DNA of 64,000 nt, from assembly GCF_000814025.1 (NCBI RefSeq), contig NZ_JWLL01000004.1:158150-222149 (forward strand). Reading direction: 5' to 3'. This stretch comes from Tateyamaria sp. ANG-S1. Lineage in GTDB: Bacteria; Pseudomonadota; Alphaproteobacteria; Rhodobacterales; Rhodobacteraceae. The position numbers were made by a program, and so were the translations under genes. The notes under the pieces are model-generated. The model saw only the letters and a list, made by a program, of their open reading frames with translations. It searched no databases and was not told where the DNA came from. Shown here piece after piece: positions 18,945-28,179 of this stretch (positions within the stretch are counted from its first letter, which is position 1; every line of letters begins with the position of its first letter).

Positions 18945-18972
18945 GGGTATTTCTCCTTGGGTTGGCAGCGGC

Positions 18973-19275
18973 TCAACGGATTGGATTGTGCACGGTCACC
19001 AATTTGGTGCCGTCGGGAAAGGTCGCCTCGACCTGCACGTCGTGGATCATCTCGGGCACGCCTTCCATGCACTGATCCCGGGTAATGATCTGTGCGCCCG
19101 CCTCCATCATATCGGCGACAGAGCGTCCATCCCGCGCGCCCTCGACCACGGCGTCCGTAATCAGGGCGATGGCCTCAGGGTGGTTCAGCTTGACGCCGCG
19201 CGCCAGCCGCTTGCGTGCCACCTCGGCGGCCATGGCGACCAGCAGCTTGTCCTTTTCGCGGGGGGTGAGTTGCAT
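18973..19275 (-). CDS. ureA: Urease subunit gamma
   Basis: 100 aa, the full family length: [21 protein letters not shown] at the N-terminus, [12 protein letters not shown] and a [28 protein letters not shown]-terminal region. It is the small structural subunit of the nickel enzyme. A GGAG lies 9 bases upstream of the ATG, 3 bases after the ureD stop. Confidence 0.97.
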   Translation of the reverse strand: MQLTPREKDKLLVAMAAEVARKRLARGVKLNHPEAIALITDAVVEGARDGRSVADMMEAGAQIITRDQCMEGVPEMIHDVQVEATFPDGTKLVTVHNPIR

Positions 19276-19278
19276 GGG

Positions 19279-20109
19279 TTAGAGTCTCCAGCAGATGGGC
19301 AGATGACCACCGGTCAGGTGGTTGAGAATGGGCAAAAGTGTCTTGCGCAGGTGATAGCCGGACGGGGCAAGGGCGCGCAGGACAAGGGTGTCGTCGGTCA
19401 ACAGGCTGGCACCGCCTGTCTCGGGCAAACGGGCGCGGATGGGATCAAGCTGCGCCTCTGCGTCCGGCGCCACATAGGTCAGGCTGACCATCGCCGTCGC
19501 ACCGCCACCGATGGCCGTGCGCGCCATTTGTGCCGTCATATCGCCCGACAGCGACCAGGCATCCAGCACCAGCGGCGCGCCATCGCGCCTGACCTCGATC
19601 CGGTCCGAAAACTGGCCCTGCACGGCGTCCTCGCCCATGGCGATCCGGCCCAGACACATCGGCTCGACAATCAAGGCGCGGGCCGAGGGGGCCAGATCGC
19701 AGGACAGGCGACGCGACATCGCACAGCCGTCAAAGATCAGCGTCTCCTGCGGCAGCCACCAAAGCGTCGCGTCGTCTTTGACAGTAAGGCGGGTCTCGAC
19801 CCGCCCGACCTCGCCCGGTTGTGCGCGATAGGCGCGCTCGCAAGCCTGCGTGGTCAACGTGAGATGCGTGCCTGCACCAGCGGTAGCAGCATAATCGAAG
19901 CGGTCGCCGCCCGTCACACCGCCCGACGTGTTCAGCAGCACAGCTGTCATGCCATGCGCGGCCCGTGGAAAGACGGCCTTGGCCGCACCTTGTTGGTAGA
20001 GCCCGTCAATCGCGGTGCGCCCGTCAACCGGCTTGGTCGACAGCCGAACAGAGCCTATGGCGCGCGGTTGCGCAGGCGTCGCAGCAGTGAGGGGCAGGTG
20101 GGCAGTCAT
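19279..20109 (-). CDS. ureD: Urease accessory protein UreD (UreH)
   Basis: 276 aa, beta-rich. Family signatures are LLNTSGGVTGGDRFDY, LTTQACERAYR and the WLPQETLIFDG segment. UreD is the scaffold that docks UreF/UreG on apo-urease for nickel insertion. It is the first gene of the urease run, so the promoter should lie in the 97 bases between it and cobF, which ends on the same strand. Confidence 0.95.
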   Translation of the reverse strand: MTAHLPLTAATPAQPRAIGSVRLSTKPVDGRTAIDGLYQQGAAKAVFPRAAHGMTAVLLNTSGGVTGGDRFDYAATAGAGTHLTLTTQACERAYRAQPGEVGRVETRLTVKDDATLWWLPQETLIFDGCAMSRRLSCDLAPSARALIVEPMCLGRIAMGEDAVQGQFSDRIEVRRDGAPLVLDAWSLSGDMTAQMARTAIGGGATAMVSLTYVAPDAEAQLDPIRARLPETGGASLLTDDTLVLRALAPSGYHLRKTLLPILNHLTGGHLPICWRL

Positions 20110-20206
20110 TCAGGTTCGCGGCAGCTCAAGTCGCCTGATATGACCATTCTTGGGCGCCTTCGGCTAGCCCTTCGGCCAAATGCCTGAAAATTCGCCGAAA
20201 AAGCGC

Positions 20207-20947
20207 CTATTTTTCGGGCAGTTGGCGGAGCAGATAGGTATCCATGATCCACCCATGCGCCGCCCGCGCGGCGGCCCGCCGCGCAATGATCCGCTCCGAC
20301 ACATCCGCCAGGCGCCCGTGTTCCAGGATTTGCTCGGGCATCCCTAGATACGCCCCCCACCAGATGTCAAAGCGATCGCCGTCCAGTGTCTGGAACGTAC
20401 AATCACCATCCAGCATCACGACCAGCGTCTCGCACCCTTCGGGCCAGCCATGATCCCGCAACCGCCGCCCGGTCGAGATCGTCACAGGCGCGTTGAGCGT
20501 GTTGAGCGGGATCGCATGCGCCGCCGTCAGCGCCTGAATCGAGGTGATCCCGGCAACCACCCGTATCTCCGGCTTCGGCTCCAACCGCGCCGCGATGCGC
20601 AACGTGCTGTCATAGAGCGAAGGATCGCCCCACACGAGCAGCGCAACTTTGCGGGCCTCAGGATGCTGCGCCATCGTCTCGGTCCAGATGCGTGCAATCT
20701 CGTCATGCCAAGCATCAACGCGGGCGATGTAGGGCAGGCTGTCGTCGCGCACCGGCATATCAAACAGGGCGACCGTGGCGTCATCGCGCACATCCGAGAT
20801 GATCTGTGTGCGCAGATCGGCAAGATCGCTCTTCCCTGCGCCCTTGTGCGGCACCAAAAACAGATCGGCCTCGGCCATCACGCGGCGCGCTTCGCCTGTT
20901 AGGTGATCAGGGTTGCCCGTGCCGATACCAATCAGAAATAGCTCCAA
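20207..20947 (-). CDS. cobF: Precorrin-6A synthase (deacetylating), CobF
   Basis: 246 aa tetrapyrrole methylase: IGIGTGNPDHLT at the N-terminus, WGDPSLYDSTL and VVAGITSIQALTAAHAIPLN in the core. CobF adds the C1 methyl group and releases acetate, an aerobic-pathway step. It is the last gene of the cobL-E-M-B-A-F run, 5 bases after cobA. Confidence 0.94.
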   Translation of the reverse strand: MELFLIGIGTGNPDHLTGEARRVMAEADLFLVPHKGAGKSDLADLRTQIISDVRDDATVALFDMPVRDDSLPYIARVDAWHDEIARIWTETMAQHPEARKVALLVWGDPSLYDSTLRIAARLEPKPEIRVVAGITSIQALTAAHAIPLNTLNAPVTISTGRRLRDHGWPEGCETLVVMLDGDCTFQTLDGDRFDIWWGAYLGMPEQILEHGRLADVSERIIARRAAARAAHGWIMDTYLLRQLPEK

Positions 20948-20952
20948 GGTAG

Positions 20953-21672
20953 TTACCCCTCCGCCAGCGCCCCGTAGAGGATCAGGGCAGGGGCATCGCT
21001 CACCCCCTCCTGCAACCGTGCGGCGAGGTCTGCCACACTCATCCGGTGCAATGCCTGCGCGTCAGTAGACACCCCTTCAGCGAGCAGCGCAGGGGTGTCC
21101 CCCGGCAACCCGCCATCCATCAGCATTTCTGCCAACGCGGGAAAGGTCCGCTGCCCCATAAACACAACCGTCGTCGCCTGCGGATCGGCCAACGCTGCCA
21201 TGTTCAGATCCTCAGGCAAGGCCCCGCGCACATCATGGCCCGTGATGAACTGTACGCGCCGCGCGGTCAGCCGCCGGGTCAATGGAATGCCCGCCGCCGC
21301 GGCGGCCGCACAGGCCGAGGGCACGCCGGGAACAATCTCGTATTCAATGCCCGCTGCCTTCAGCGCGTCGGTCTCTTCTTCCAATCTGCCAAAAGTGCCG
21401 CCATCCCCTGACTTGAGGCGCACAACGCGGGCATTGTCCTGCGCATAGTCCACCAGCAACTGGCTCACGTGATGCTGCTTGGGCGACGGGCGACCGGCCC
21501 GCTTTCCCACACCGACCAGATCGGCCCCACTGCGCGCATGGGTCAGGATGGGCCCCGCACTCAGGTCATCAAACAACACCGCATCGGCTCGCTTCAACCG
21601 GTCCACGGCCTTCAGCGTCAGCAGTTCCGGATCACCGGGGCCGGAGCCGACGAAACTGACAAACCCCGTCAT
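20953..21672 (-). CDS. cobA: Uroporphyrinogen-III C-methyltransferase CobA
   Basis: 239 aa single-domain SUMT. VGSGPGDPELLTLKA near the N-terminus is the SAM-site motif, with VLFDDLSAGPIL and VPGVPSACAAAAAAGIPLT. The usual RLKGGDPFVFGR is changed to RLKSGDGGTFGR, keeping the Asp but altering the PFV triplet. It makes precorrin-2 for B12 and possibly siroheme. The start overlaps the cobB stop (ATGA). Confidence 0.92.
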   Translation of the reverse strand: MTGFVSFVGSGPGDPELLTLKAVDRLKRADAVLFDDLSAGPILTHARSGADLVGVGKRAGRPSPKQHHVSQLLVDYAQDNARVVRLKSGDGGTFGRLEEETDALKAAGIEYEIVPGVPSACAAAAAAGIPLTRRLTARRVQFITGHDVRGALPEDLNMAALADPQATTVVFMGQRTFPALAEMLMDGGLPGDTPALLAEGVSTDAQALHRMSVADLAARLQEGVSDAPALILYGALAEG

Positions 21673-22976
21673 CCCGCCTCTCCGGTGATGAGGTGAAAGA
21701 ACGTGCCGGTCACATGGCCCTTGCGCGATCCGGTCTCGGGCACGGGATTGCCATCGGCATCCGCCACTTGGGCCAACGGTTCGTCCGGTTCATCCAGAAT
21801 GGTCGTGTAGTGAAATTCGTGCCCGCGCAGCGCCGCACCGGTCTCAAATCCCGGCATCGGCGTGTCCAGCACCGCGCGCCGATAGCCCAGATGGAACTTC
21901 CGCTTCTCAAAGCTCGTCTCAAGACCAAAGAGGCCAGTCATCTCGTGGCGCGTGCCGTCCTTGTCGGTCAATCCAGCGCCCAGCACCATGTAGCCACCGC
22001 ATTCGCCATGTATGGGCCGCGTCTCCGCATGTTTACGCAGCCCGGCCTTGAAGGTGGAAGCCGCAGCCAGCGTTCCGCCATGCAATTCAGGATACCCGCC
22101 AGGCAACCAGACGAGGTCGGCGTCTTCGGCGGGCGCCTCATCCGCCAGAGGCGAGAAAGGCGCGATTTCAGCGCCTGCCGCGCGCCAACCCTCCAGAAGA
22201 TGCGGATAAGTAAAGGAAAACGCCGCATCACGGGCCAACGCGATCTTCTGCGCAGGTGGCTTGGGCAGCGGATGCGCGTGAAGCGCAGGGCCAGCTTGCG
22301 CCGCCGCCCTGATCGCGTCCAGATCAACATTCTCGCGCAAGAACTCCGCGTATCCCGCAATCGCGGCTTCAAGATCCGGATGCTCCACCGCCTGGATCAG
22401 CCCCAAATGGCGCTCTGGCAGCTTAAGGTCACCGCGCCGGGGCAGGCTACCCAGCACCTTCACGCCCGCGCGCTCCATCCCCAGCCGCGTTAGCCGTTCG
22501 TGTCGCGGGCTCGCCACCCGGTTCAGGATCACCCCGGCAAAGGGCAGGTCGGGATTGTAGCTCTTGAACCCCAGCGCCGTTGCCGCTGCCGATTGCGCTT
22601 GTCCACCCACGTCGATGACCAGCACCACTGGCCAACCCATGGTCAGCGCCGTCTCCGCACTTGACCCGAACCCCGACTGACCGCGCGTGGCAACCCCGTC
22701 GAACAGACCCATGGACCCCTCGGCCACGCAAATATCCGCGCCATTCATCTGCGCCACCACACCACCAAGCAGCGCATCATCCATCGCCCATGTGTCTAGG
22801 TTGAACGACGCCCGCCCTGCGGCAGCGAGGTGAAAGGCCGGGTCGATATAGTCCGGCCCCGACTTGTAGGGCTGAACCACAAGCCCATCATCCCGTAGCG
22901 CCCGCAACAGACCCAGCATCACCGTCGTCTTGCCCGTGCCCGACGCAGGCGCAGAGATCATAAGCCCCTTAATCAT
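21669..22976 (-). CDS. cobB: Hydrogenobyrinic acid a,c-diamide synthase CobB
   Basis: 435 aa from the ATG at 22976; GGAG sits 8 bases upstream, whereas the ATG at 22982 would be only 2 bases away. The N-terminal P-loop is [11 protein letters not shown], followed by [12 protein letters not shown]. The C-terminal class I glutamine amidotransferase domain has the nucleophile in [11 protein letters not shown]. It amidates the a and c side chains using ATP and glutamine before cobalt insertion in the aerobic pathway. The start overlaps the cobM stop by 8 bases. Confidence 0.94.
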   Translation of the reverse strand: MIKGLMISAPASGTGKTTVMLGLLRALRDDGLVVQPYKSGPDYIDPAFHLAAAGRASFNLDTWAMDDALLGGVVAQMNGADICVAEGSMGLFDGVATRGQSGFGSSAETALTMGWPVVLVIDVGGQAQSAAATALGFKSYNPDLPFAGVILNRVASPRHERLTRLGMERAGVKVLGSLPRRGDLKLPERHLGLIQAVEHPDLEAAIAGYAEFLRENVDLDAIRAAAQAGPALHAHPLPKPPAQKIALARDAAFSFTYPHLLEGWRAAGAEIAPFSPLADEAPAEDADLVWLPGGYPELHGGTLAAASTFKAGLRKHAETRPIHGECGGYMVLGAGLTDKDGTRHEMTGLFGLETSFEKRKFHLGYRRAVLDTPMPGFETGAALRGHEFHYTTILDEPDEPLAQVADADGNPVPETGSRKGHVTGTFFHLITGEAG

Positions 22977-23763
22977 CGCCATGGCTCCAGCTTGCCCAGG
23001 GGCTCTCCGCGCTTTGCGGTCGATAGCGCCGGTCGTAATCCTTTGAATAGAGGCAGCTTTCGTCAAAACTCTCCGCCCCGATGGCGCGGCCCACAAGTAT
23101 CAACGCCGTGCGGCTGATCCCATCGTGCATCGCATCCTTGAGCGTCGACAGAGTGGCATGAATGATCTGCTCATCCGGCCAACTTGCGCGGTAGACAACC
23201 GCCACGGGGCAGTCCGCACCATACGCAGGCGTCAAGTCTGCAATGACCTGATCCAGATTGCCAATGCTCAGGTGGATGGCCAGCGTGGCACCGGTGGCGG
23301 CAAAGTTGGTCAAGGTCTCACCGTCCGGCATGGACGAGGCCCGCCCCGGCGTCCGCGTCAGCACCACCGACTGCGCAACGCCCGGCAGGGTCAGTTCTGC
23401 CCCAAGTGCCGCGGCCGCGGCCGAGAATGACGGCACGCCCGGCGTCACGGTGAACGGAATGCCCGCCGCCCTAATCCGACGCAACTGCTCGCCCATGGCT
23501 GACCATACGGACACGTCTCCTGAGTGTAGTCTCGCGATGTCATGGCCCGCCATATGGGCGGCTTCGATCTCCGCCATGATCTGGTCCAGATCCATGGACG
23601 CAGTGTTCACGATCTTCGCCCCCTCAGGGCAGTGGCCGAGGATGGCTTCGGGCACCAGCGACCCGGCATAAAGGCAGACGGGGCAAGCCGCGATCAGGTC
23701 GCGTCCCCGCAGGGTCAAAAGGTCGGGCGCACCGGGGCCCGCGCCGATGAAATGAACGGTCAT
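22969..23763 (-). CDS. cobM: Precorrin-4 C11-methyltransferase CobM
   Basis: 264 aa. Starts [20 protein letters not shown], then [25 protein letters not shown] and [21 protein letters not shown], all class III SAM-methylase hallmarks of CobM/CbiF. It makes precorrin-5. Its start overlaps the cobE stop (4 bases). Confidence 0.95.
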   Translation of the reverse strand: MTVHFIGAGPGAPDLLTLRGRDLIAACPVCLYAGSLVPEAILGHCPEGAKIVNTASMDLDQIMAEIEAAHMAGHDIARLHSGDVSVWSAMGEQLRRIRAAGIPFTVTPGVPSFSAAAAALGAELTLPGVAQSVVLTRTPGRASSMPDGETLTNFAATGATLAIHLSIGNLDQVIADLTPAYGADCPVAVVYRASWPDEQIIHATLSTLKDAMHDGISRTALILVGRAIGAESFDESCLYSKDYDRRYRPQSAESPWASWSHGDD

Positions 23764-24116
23764 GTGTCTTGTCCTTCGGCTATGGCGCAGGTGGCCATGC
23801 GATCATGTGAAATGGTGCGCGATCCGATGAGCGTGGCGCCCGGCCCCGCGGCGGCAAGTGCCGTGGCCTCCGCCACGCTGGGCATGTCTTTTTCCGCGCT
23901 GCTGCGGGCGGAGTGCGTCACTGTCGTTTGTGCCTTTGCATCCACAGCGCTGACGGTTATCGTCTGAATCCCTTTGGCTCTGGCGAAAGACTGCAACGCA
24001 GAAGCCTTCGTCTCAAGCGTCGCCACCGCATCCGGCGTCACGTCATGCTGCGCCAAAGCATCTGCAAGGCTGGCAGCCGTAGCTTTGGTGCTAAATCCGA
24101 ACCCGGCCACGATCAT
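23760..24116 (-). CDS. cobE: Cobalamin biosynthesis protein CobE (CbiG C-terminal-like)
   Basis: 118 aa. The N-terminus [15 protein letters not shown] matches the CobE/CbiG C-domain fold, with [19 protein letters not shown] in the C-half. CobE is required in the aerobic pathway, but its exact role is not settled in the literature I know. It overlaps both neighbours, cobL and cobM, by 4 bases. Confidence 0.87.
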   Translation of the reverse strand: MIVAGFGFSTKATAASLADALAQHDVTPDAVATLETKASALQSFARAKGIQTITVSAVDAKAQTTVTHSARSSAEKDMPSVAEATALAAAGPGATLIGSRTISHDRMATCAIAEGQDT

Positions 24117-25324
24117 CGCTCAAGGCTCCACTGCACAATCGGGTAAGCCGATGCCCAACCGCGTTTCGGTCCCAGCGGGGACGCATGGCTGAGCGCGATG
24201 CGCATCAATTCCCCGCCGTGCTCGGCCTGTGCTGCGGTCAACAGCGCCTCACCCTCCAGAGTTACGGCGTTCACGACAAGCCGCGCATTTAAAGTCAGCA
24301 CCTTGTCCAGCAGGTGTTGAGACAATCCCCCGCCGACAAAGATCGCATCCGGCATGCGCAATCCATCCAGCGCATTTGGTGCCGCACCTTCGACAACGTC
24401 AAGACGATGCTCCACCCCAAGCTCCACCGCGTTCGTCCGAATACGCGCCGCCCGATCCGCGCGTGGCTCGATCGTCGTTGCAGTCGTCGTTGGATGCGTC
24501 AAAAGCCACTCCAGCGCGATGGAGCCCGATCCGCCGCCGATGTCCCACAGATGCTCGTCTGGCTTGGGGGCAAGGGTGGACAGGGTGATCGCGCGAACGG
24601 GGCGTTTGGTGATTTGTCCGTCGTTTTGAAACGTGTCGTCTTTCTGACCAGTCGCCACGGTCAGCGAAGTGCCCCTCCCCGCCACTTCGACGGCCACGCA
24701 AACGGGATGTTCAAACGTGTCCGCGACAGCATCAACGCGACACGTCGTAAGGCGGTCCTGTGGCCCGCCGAGGTGTTCCATCACATGCAGCGCGCTGTCG
24801 TTGAAGCCCTGCGCGACGAGGTAGTTTGCAAGTTCGGACACGGCCTCACCGTCGCGCAGTGTTACGATCAGTTGCGTGCCGGGGGTAAGGTGGCGGCGCA
24901 GGCGGGCCATGGGCGCGGCGTGCAGGCCCAGGCAGGTGGTTTTTTCGAGTGCCCATCCCAGCCGCGCGGCGGCGAGGGAGAAGCAGGAAGGGCCGGGTAA
25001 GGCCGTCCATTCGCCAGCGCTGAAGCTGCGGGCGATGACGGAGCCTGCGCCGAACCAGAAGGGGTCTCCGGAGGCGAGGACAACGACCCTTTGTCCCCGC
25101 AGGGACGCGAGGGTGGCGATACCGTCGGCGAAAGGAACGGGCCAGGGGATGAGATTTGTCCCCGCGGGGACACTTGTGGTTAATGGCGCATTAACCACCA
25201 GATCCAGATGGCGTTGGGGGGCCATGATGACCTCTGCCTGCGCCAGTGCGTCTTGACTTGCCTGGCCCAGACCGGCAACTCCGTCCTCGCCTATGCCGAT
25301 GATTGTGAGCCAGGGGTCAGACAT
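24113..25324 (-). CDS. cobL: Precorrin-6Y C5,15-methyltransferase (decarboxylating) CobL
   Basis: 403 aa from the ATG at 25324 (MSDPWLTIIGIGEDGVAGL). The N-terminal domain is a CbiE-type tetrapyrrole methylase (LASGDPFWFGAG, LPGPSCFSLAAARLGW). The C-terminal domain is a CbiT-type SAM methylase/decarboxylase with LWDIGGGSGSIALEWL. It makes precorrin-8. Its start codon overlaps the cobK start codon on the other strand (CATG at 25322-25325), so any promoter lies within cobK. AAGG is 8-9 bases upstream. Confidence 0.95.
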   Translation of the reverse strand: MSDPWLTIIGIGEDGVAGLGQASQDALAQAEVIMAPQRHLDLVVNAPLTTSVPAGTNLIPWPVPFADGIATLASLRGQRVVVLASGDPFWFGAGSVIARSFSAGEWTALPGPSCFSLAAARLGWALEKTTCLGLHAAPMARLRRHLTPGTQLIVTLRDGEAVSELANYLVAQGFNDSALHVMEHLGGPQDRLTTCRVDAVADTFEHPVCVAVEVAGRGTSLTVATGQKDDTFQNDGQITKRPVRAITLSTLAPKPDEHLWDIGGGSGSIALEWLLTHPTTTATTIEPRADRAARIRTNAVELGVEHRLDVVEGAAPNALDGLRMPDAIFVGGGLSQHLLDKVLTLNARLVVNAVTLEGEALLTAAQAEHGGELMRIALSHASPLGPKRGWASAYPIVQWSLER

Positions 25325-26078
25325 GCGCGCGAACCTTTTGATCCTGGGCGGGACGACCGAGGCAACGGCCTTTGCCAACGCTGCTGCTGAGCGTGGGCTG
25401 ACCGGAACAGTCAGCTTTGCGGGACGTGTGGACCGGCCCAAGCGGCAGCCTTTGCCCCAGCGGATCGGAGGTTTTGGCGGAGTTGAGGGGCTTGTTGACC
25501 ATCTCAAGGCTGAAAAGATCACGCATGTTGTTGATGCGACGCATCCCTTTGCCGCGCAGATGAGCGGGAATGCGGTTGAGGCATGTGGTCAAGCCGATGT
25601 GCCGCTCATCGCGCTGACCCGTGCGCCTTGGAGCGAGCAGGATGGCGACCGCTGGACCCATGTGCCGGACATCACGGGCGCGGTTGCAGCCCTTGATCAG
25701 CCCGCCAAGCGGGTCATGCTGGCGGTGGGACGGATGCATCTGGCGGAGTTCGCGCCGAACCCGCAGCATTTTTACCTGCTCCGGCTGGTTGATCCACCGA
25801 AGGATCTGCCGCCCTTTCCGGACCATCACGTGCTGGTGTCGCGTGGGCCGTTCACAGAGGCCGACGACCGGGCGTTGATGAAAGAGCACCGGATTGATCT
25901 GGTCGCGTCCAAGAACGCGGGCGGGACGGGTGCCTATGCCAAGATCGCGGCGGCCCGCAGCCTTGGCTTGCCCGTTGTCATGATCGACCGGCCTGCCGTG
26001 CCGGAGCGACAGGAAGCGCATAGCGTGGGCGAGGTGATGGACTGGCTGCGTCATTCCGGCGTCGACCTCGGGGTGTAG
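25323..26078 (+). CDS. cobK: Precorrin-6A reductase CobK
   Basis: 251 aa from the ATG at 25323, preceded by AGGGG. Starts MRANLLILGGTTEATAFA (the ILGGTxEA nucleotide motif), with VDATHPFAAQMSGNA and SKNAGGTGAYAKIAAARSLGLPVVMIDRP. It uses NADPH to reduce precorrin-6A. It is the only plus-strand gene between the two minus-strand cob runs: start codon interlocked with cobL, last 28 bases overlapping the 3' end of cobJ. It is therefore transcribed alone from within cobL sequence. Confidence 0.95.
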   Translation: MRANLLILGGTTEATAFANAAAERGLTGTVSFAGRVDRPKRQPLPQRIGGFGGVEGLVDHLKAEKITHVVDATHPFAAQMSGNAVEACGQADVPLIALTRAPWSEQDGDRWTHVPDITGAVAALDQPAKRVMLAVGRMHLAEFAPNPQHFYLLRLVDPPKDLPPFPDHHVLVSRGPFTEADDRALMKEHRIDLVASKNAGGTGAYAKIAAARSLGLPVVMIDRPAVPERQEAHSVGEVMDWLRHSGVDLGV

Positions 26079-26803
26079 ACAATTGGTGCCCCGTCACGCT
26101 CGATGATCCTTGTGCGGGATGAGCCGACGATGACTATGGTGCGCATGTCGGCCATGTCGGGGGTCGTGTCCGGCAAGGGGACTATTTTGATCTCTTCATC
26201 GGGCCGCGTGACGTTGCGGGCGAAGATGACAGGGCGGGTATCGCCACATGCCTCTTTCAGCACGTCGAGCGTGCGCACGAAACCTTCGGGCCGGGATTTC
26301 GAGCGCGGGTTGTAGAAGGCCATGGCGAAGTCGGCCTCTGCCGCGAGACGCAGGCGCTTTTCGATGAGGCTCCACGGTTTGAGGTTGTCGCTGAGGTTAA
26401 TGGCGCAGAAGTCGTGGCCCAGTGGTGCGCCGCAGCGGGCAGAGGCGGCGAGCATGGCGGTGATGCCGGGCAGTACGGAGATATCGAGGGTGCGCCAGTG
26501 GCCGGGGCCCGCTTCGACGGCCTCGAAGACGGCGGCGGCCATGGCGAAGACGCCGGGATCGCCGGAGGACACGACGACGACCTTTTTGCCTTCGTAGGCC
26601 ATGTCGAGGGCGTGGCGGGAGCGGTCGATCTCGACCCGGTTGTCGCTGGCATGCAGCGTCAGGCCGGGGCGTTCGGCGATGCGGGCGACGTAGGGGGTGT
26701 AGCCGACGATGTCGGTGGCTTCGGCCAGCACATCAGACACTTCGGGCGTGATGAGCGCGTCACCCCCCGGCCCGAGCCCCGCGATGCGCACCCAACCGGT
26801 CAC
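26051..26803 (-). CDS. cobJ: Precorrin-3B C17-methyltransferase CobJ
   Basis: 250 aa from a GTG at 26803, which overlaps the cobI stop (GTGA). Motifs: VRIAGLGPGGDALITPE, DIVGYTPY, VVVVSSGDPGVFAMAAAVFEA, VLPGITAMLAASARCGAPLGHDF and MAFYNPRSKSRP. It catalyses ring contraction with C17 methylation to precorrin-4. No C-terminal fusion is present. It ends convergently inside cobK. Confidence 0.95.
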   Translation of the reverse strand: MTGWVRIAGLGPGGDALITPEVSDVLAEATDIVGYTPYVARIAERPGLTLHASDNRVEIDRSRHALDMAYEGKKVVVVSSGDPGVFAMAAAVFEAVEAGPGHWRTLDISVLPGITAMLAASARCGAPLGHDFCAINLSDNLKPWSLIEKRLRLAAEADFAMAFYNPRSKSRPEGFVRTLDVLKEACGDTRPVIFARNVTRPDEEIKIVPLPDTTPDMADMRTIVIVGSSRTRIIERDGAPIVYTPRSTPE

Positions 26804-27552
26804 GGGCGGCGGCCCTGTCCATGGACAACGATGATCGAGAAATAGGGGGTCACTTTGCCCTCGGCCTCGCACAGCTTTTGCACGTTCTGGTTCGGCATCG
26901 CGGCGTACTCGATCAGGTAGGCGTCCTCGAACTTGCCTGCGCGGTGCAAGGCGCTGCGCACCTTGTCGATGTTGCGCCCGATTTTCATCACCACCAGCGC
27001 GTCGGCTTGTTCCATGCGGTCCACGAGCGTGTCTTCGTCGAGCGTGCCCATGAGGATCGTCAGTATGTCGTCGCCCCAAGTGATGGGCGCACCCGTCGCT
27101 GTCCATGCGCCCGACATGCCGGTGATGGCGGGGACGACTTGCACCGGGACGTGGGGTTCGAGCCGTGTGTAGAGGTGCATGAAGGAGCCGTAGAAGAACG
27201 GGTCGCCTTCGCACAGCACGACGATGTCTTCGCCCCCTTCGGCGAGGCTGCGCAGGTGCGCGGTGCAGTCTGCGTAGAACGCCGACATGATTTCATTGTA
27301 GCGCGGGTCGGTCAGCGGGATTTCTGTCGTGACCGGGTATTCCATGGGAAATTCGATGGCGTGATCCGCCAGCATCCCGTTCACGATGCGGCGGGCTTGA
27401 CCGGGGCGGCCCGCCTTACGGAAGAAGGCGACGTGCTTGGCGTTCCGCACCAGCCGGTCGGCACGGACGCTGAGCAGGTCCTGCGCGCCGGGGCCGAGGC
27501 CTACACCGTGCACTGTTCCGGCGGATGTGGTTGAACTGCGCATCGCAGTCAT
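26800..27552 (-). CDS. cobI: Precorrin-2 C20-methyltransferase CobI
   Basis: 250 aa from the ATG at 27552, which overlaps the cobH stop (ATGA). VHGVGLGPGAQDLLSVRA at the N-terminus, VLCEGDPFFYGSFMHLYTRL and VVPAITGMSGAWTATGAPI are the class III methylase motifs with CobI-type GDP-FFYGS. It makes precorrin-3A. A second in-frame ATG 3 codons later is possible. Confidence 0.95.
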   Translation of the reverse strand: MTAMRSSTTSAGTVHGVGLGPGAQDLLSVRADRLVRNAKHVAFFRKAGRPGQARRIVNGMLADHAIEFPMEYPVTTEIPLTDPRYNEIMSAFYADCTAHLRSLAEGGEDIVVLCEGDPFFYGSFMHLYTRLEPHVPVQVVPAITGMSGAWTATGAPITWGDDILTILMGTLDEDTLVDRMEQADALVVMKIGRNIDKVRSALHRAGKFEDAYLIEYAAMPNQNVQKLCEAEGKVTPYFSIIVVHGQGRRP

Positions 27553-28178
27553 TCCTTGCGGCTTGCGATGGCGTTGACGGCGGCGACGGTAATGGCGCTG
27601 CCCCCCAGCCGCCCTTGCACGATGCAGCACGGGACGGGTTGGTCGGCCCAGAGGGCGTCTTTGGATTCCACCGCGCCAACGAAGCCTACGGGGCAGCCGA
27701 TGATGGCGGCGGGGCGGGGGCAGTCGGGGTCTTCGAGCATGTTCAGGAGGTGGAAGAGCGCCGTCGGGGCGTTGCCGATGGCGACGACGGCGCCTTCGAG
27801 GTGAGGTCGCCAGAGTTCGAGCGCGGCGGCGGAGCGGGTGTTTTGCATCTCAGCTGCCAGCTCGCGGACGCCGTCATTGTGGAGGGTGCAGATAACTTGG
27901 TTATCTGCGGGCAGGCGGGGGCGGGTGATGCCTTCGCTCACCATGCGGGCGTCGCATAGGATGGGGGCGCCTGCTTCGAGGGCGGTGCGGGCGGATTGGA
28001 CGAAGCCGGGGGAGAAGCGGCAGTGCTGTTCCAGCCCCACGAGCCCTGCGGCGTGGATCATGCGGACGGCGACCTGTTCTTCGTTTTTGTCAAAGCGGTC
28101 GAGGTCGGCCTCGGCCCGGATCGTGGCAAAGGATTGCAGGTAAATGGCCGCGCCATCGGTTTCGTATTCGTAGGGCAT
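27549..28178 (-). CDS. cobH: Precorrin-8X methylmutase CobH
   Basis: 209 aa. FATIRAEADL and MIHAAGLVGL carry the catalytic His region (RMIHA), followed by GAPILCDARMVSEGI and AIIGCPVGFVGAVESKDAL. It moves the C11 methyl to C12 to form hydrogenobyrinic acid. The start follows the cobG stop (TAA) closely. Confidence 0.96.
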   Translation of the reverse strand: MPYEYETDGAAIYLQSFATIRAEADLDRFDKNEEQVAVRMIHAAGLVGLEQHCRFSPGFVQSARTALEAGAPILCDARMVSEGITRPRLPADNQVICTLHNDGVRELAAEMQNTRSAAALELWRPHLEGAVVAIGNAPTALFHLLNMLEDPDCPRPAAIIGCPVGFVGAVESKDALWADQPVPCCIVQGRLGGSAITVAAVNAIASRKE

Positions 28179-28179
28179 T

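Noticed and set aside
18661..20187. A 508-codon plus-strand frame opposite ureB, ureA and ureD
   Set aside because: Mirror of three well-supported urease genes; no domain pattern or ribosome site.
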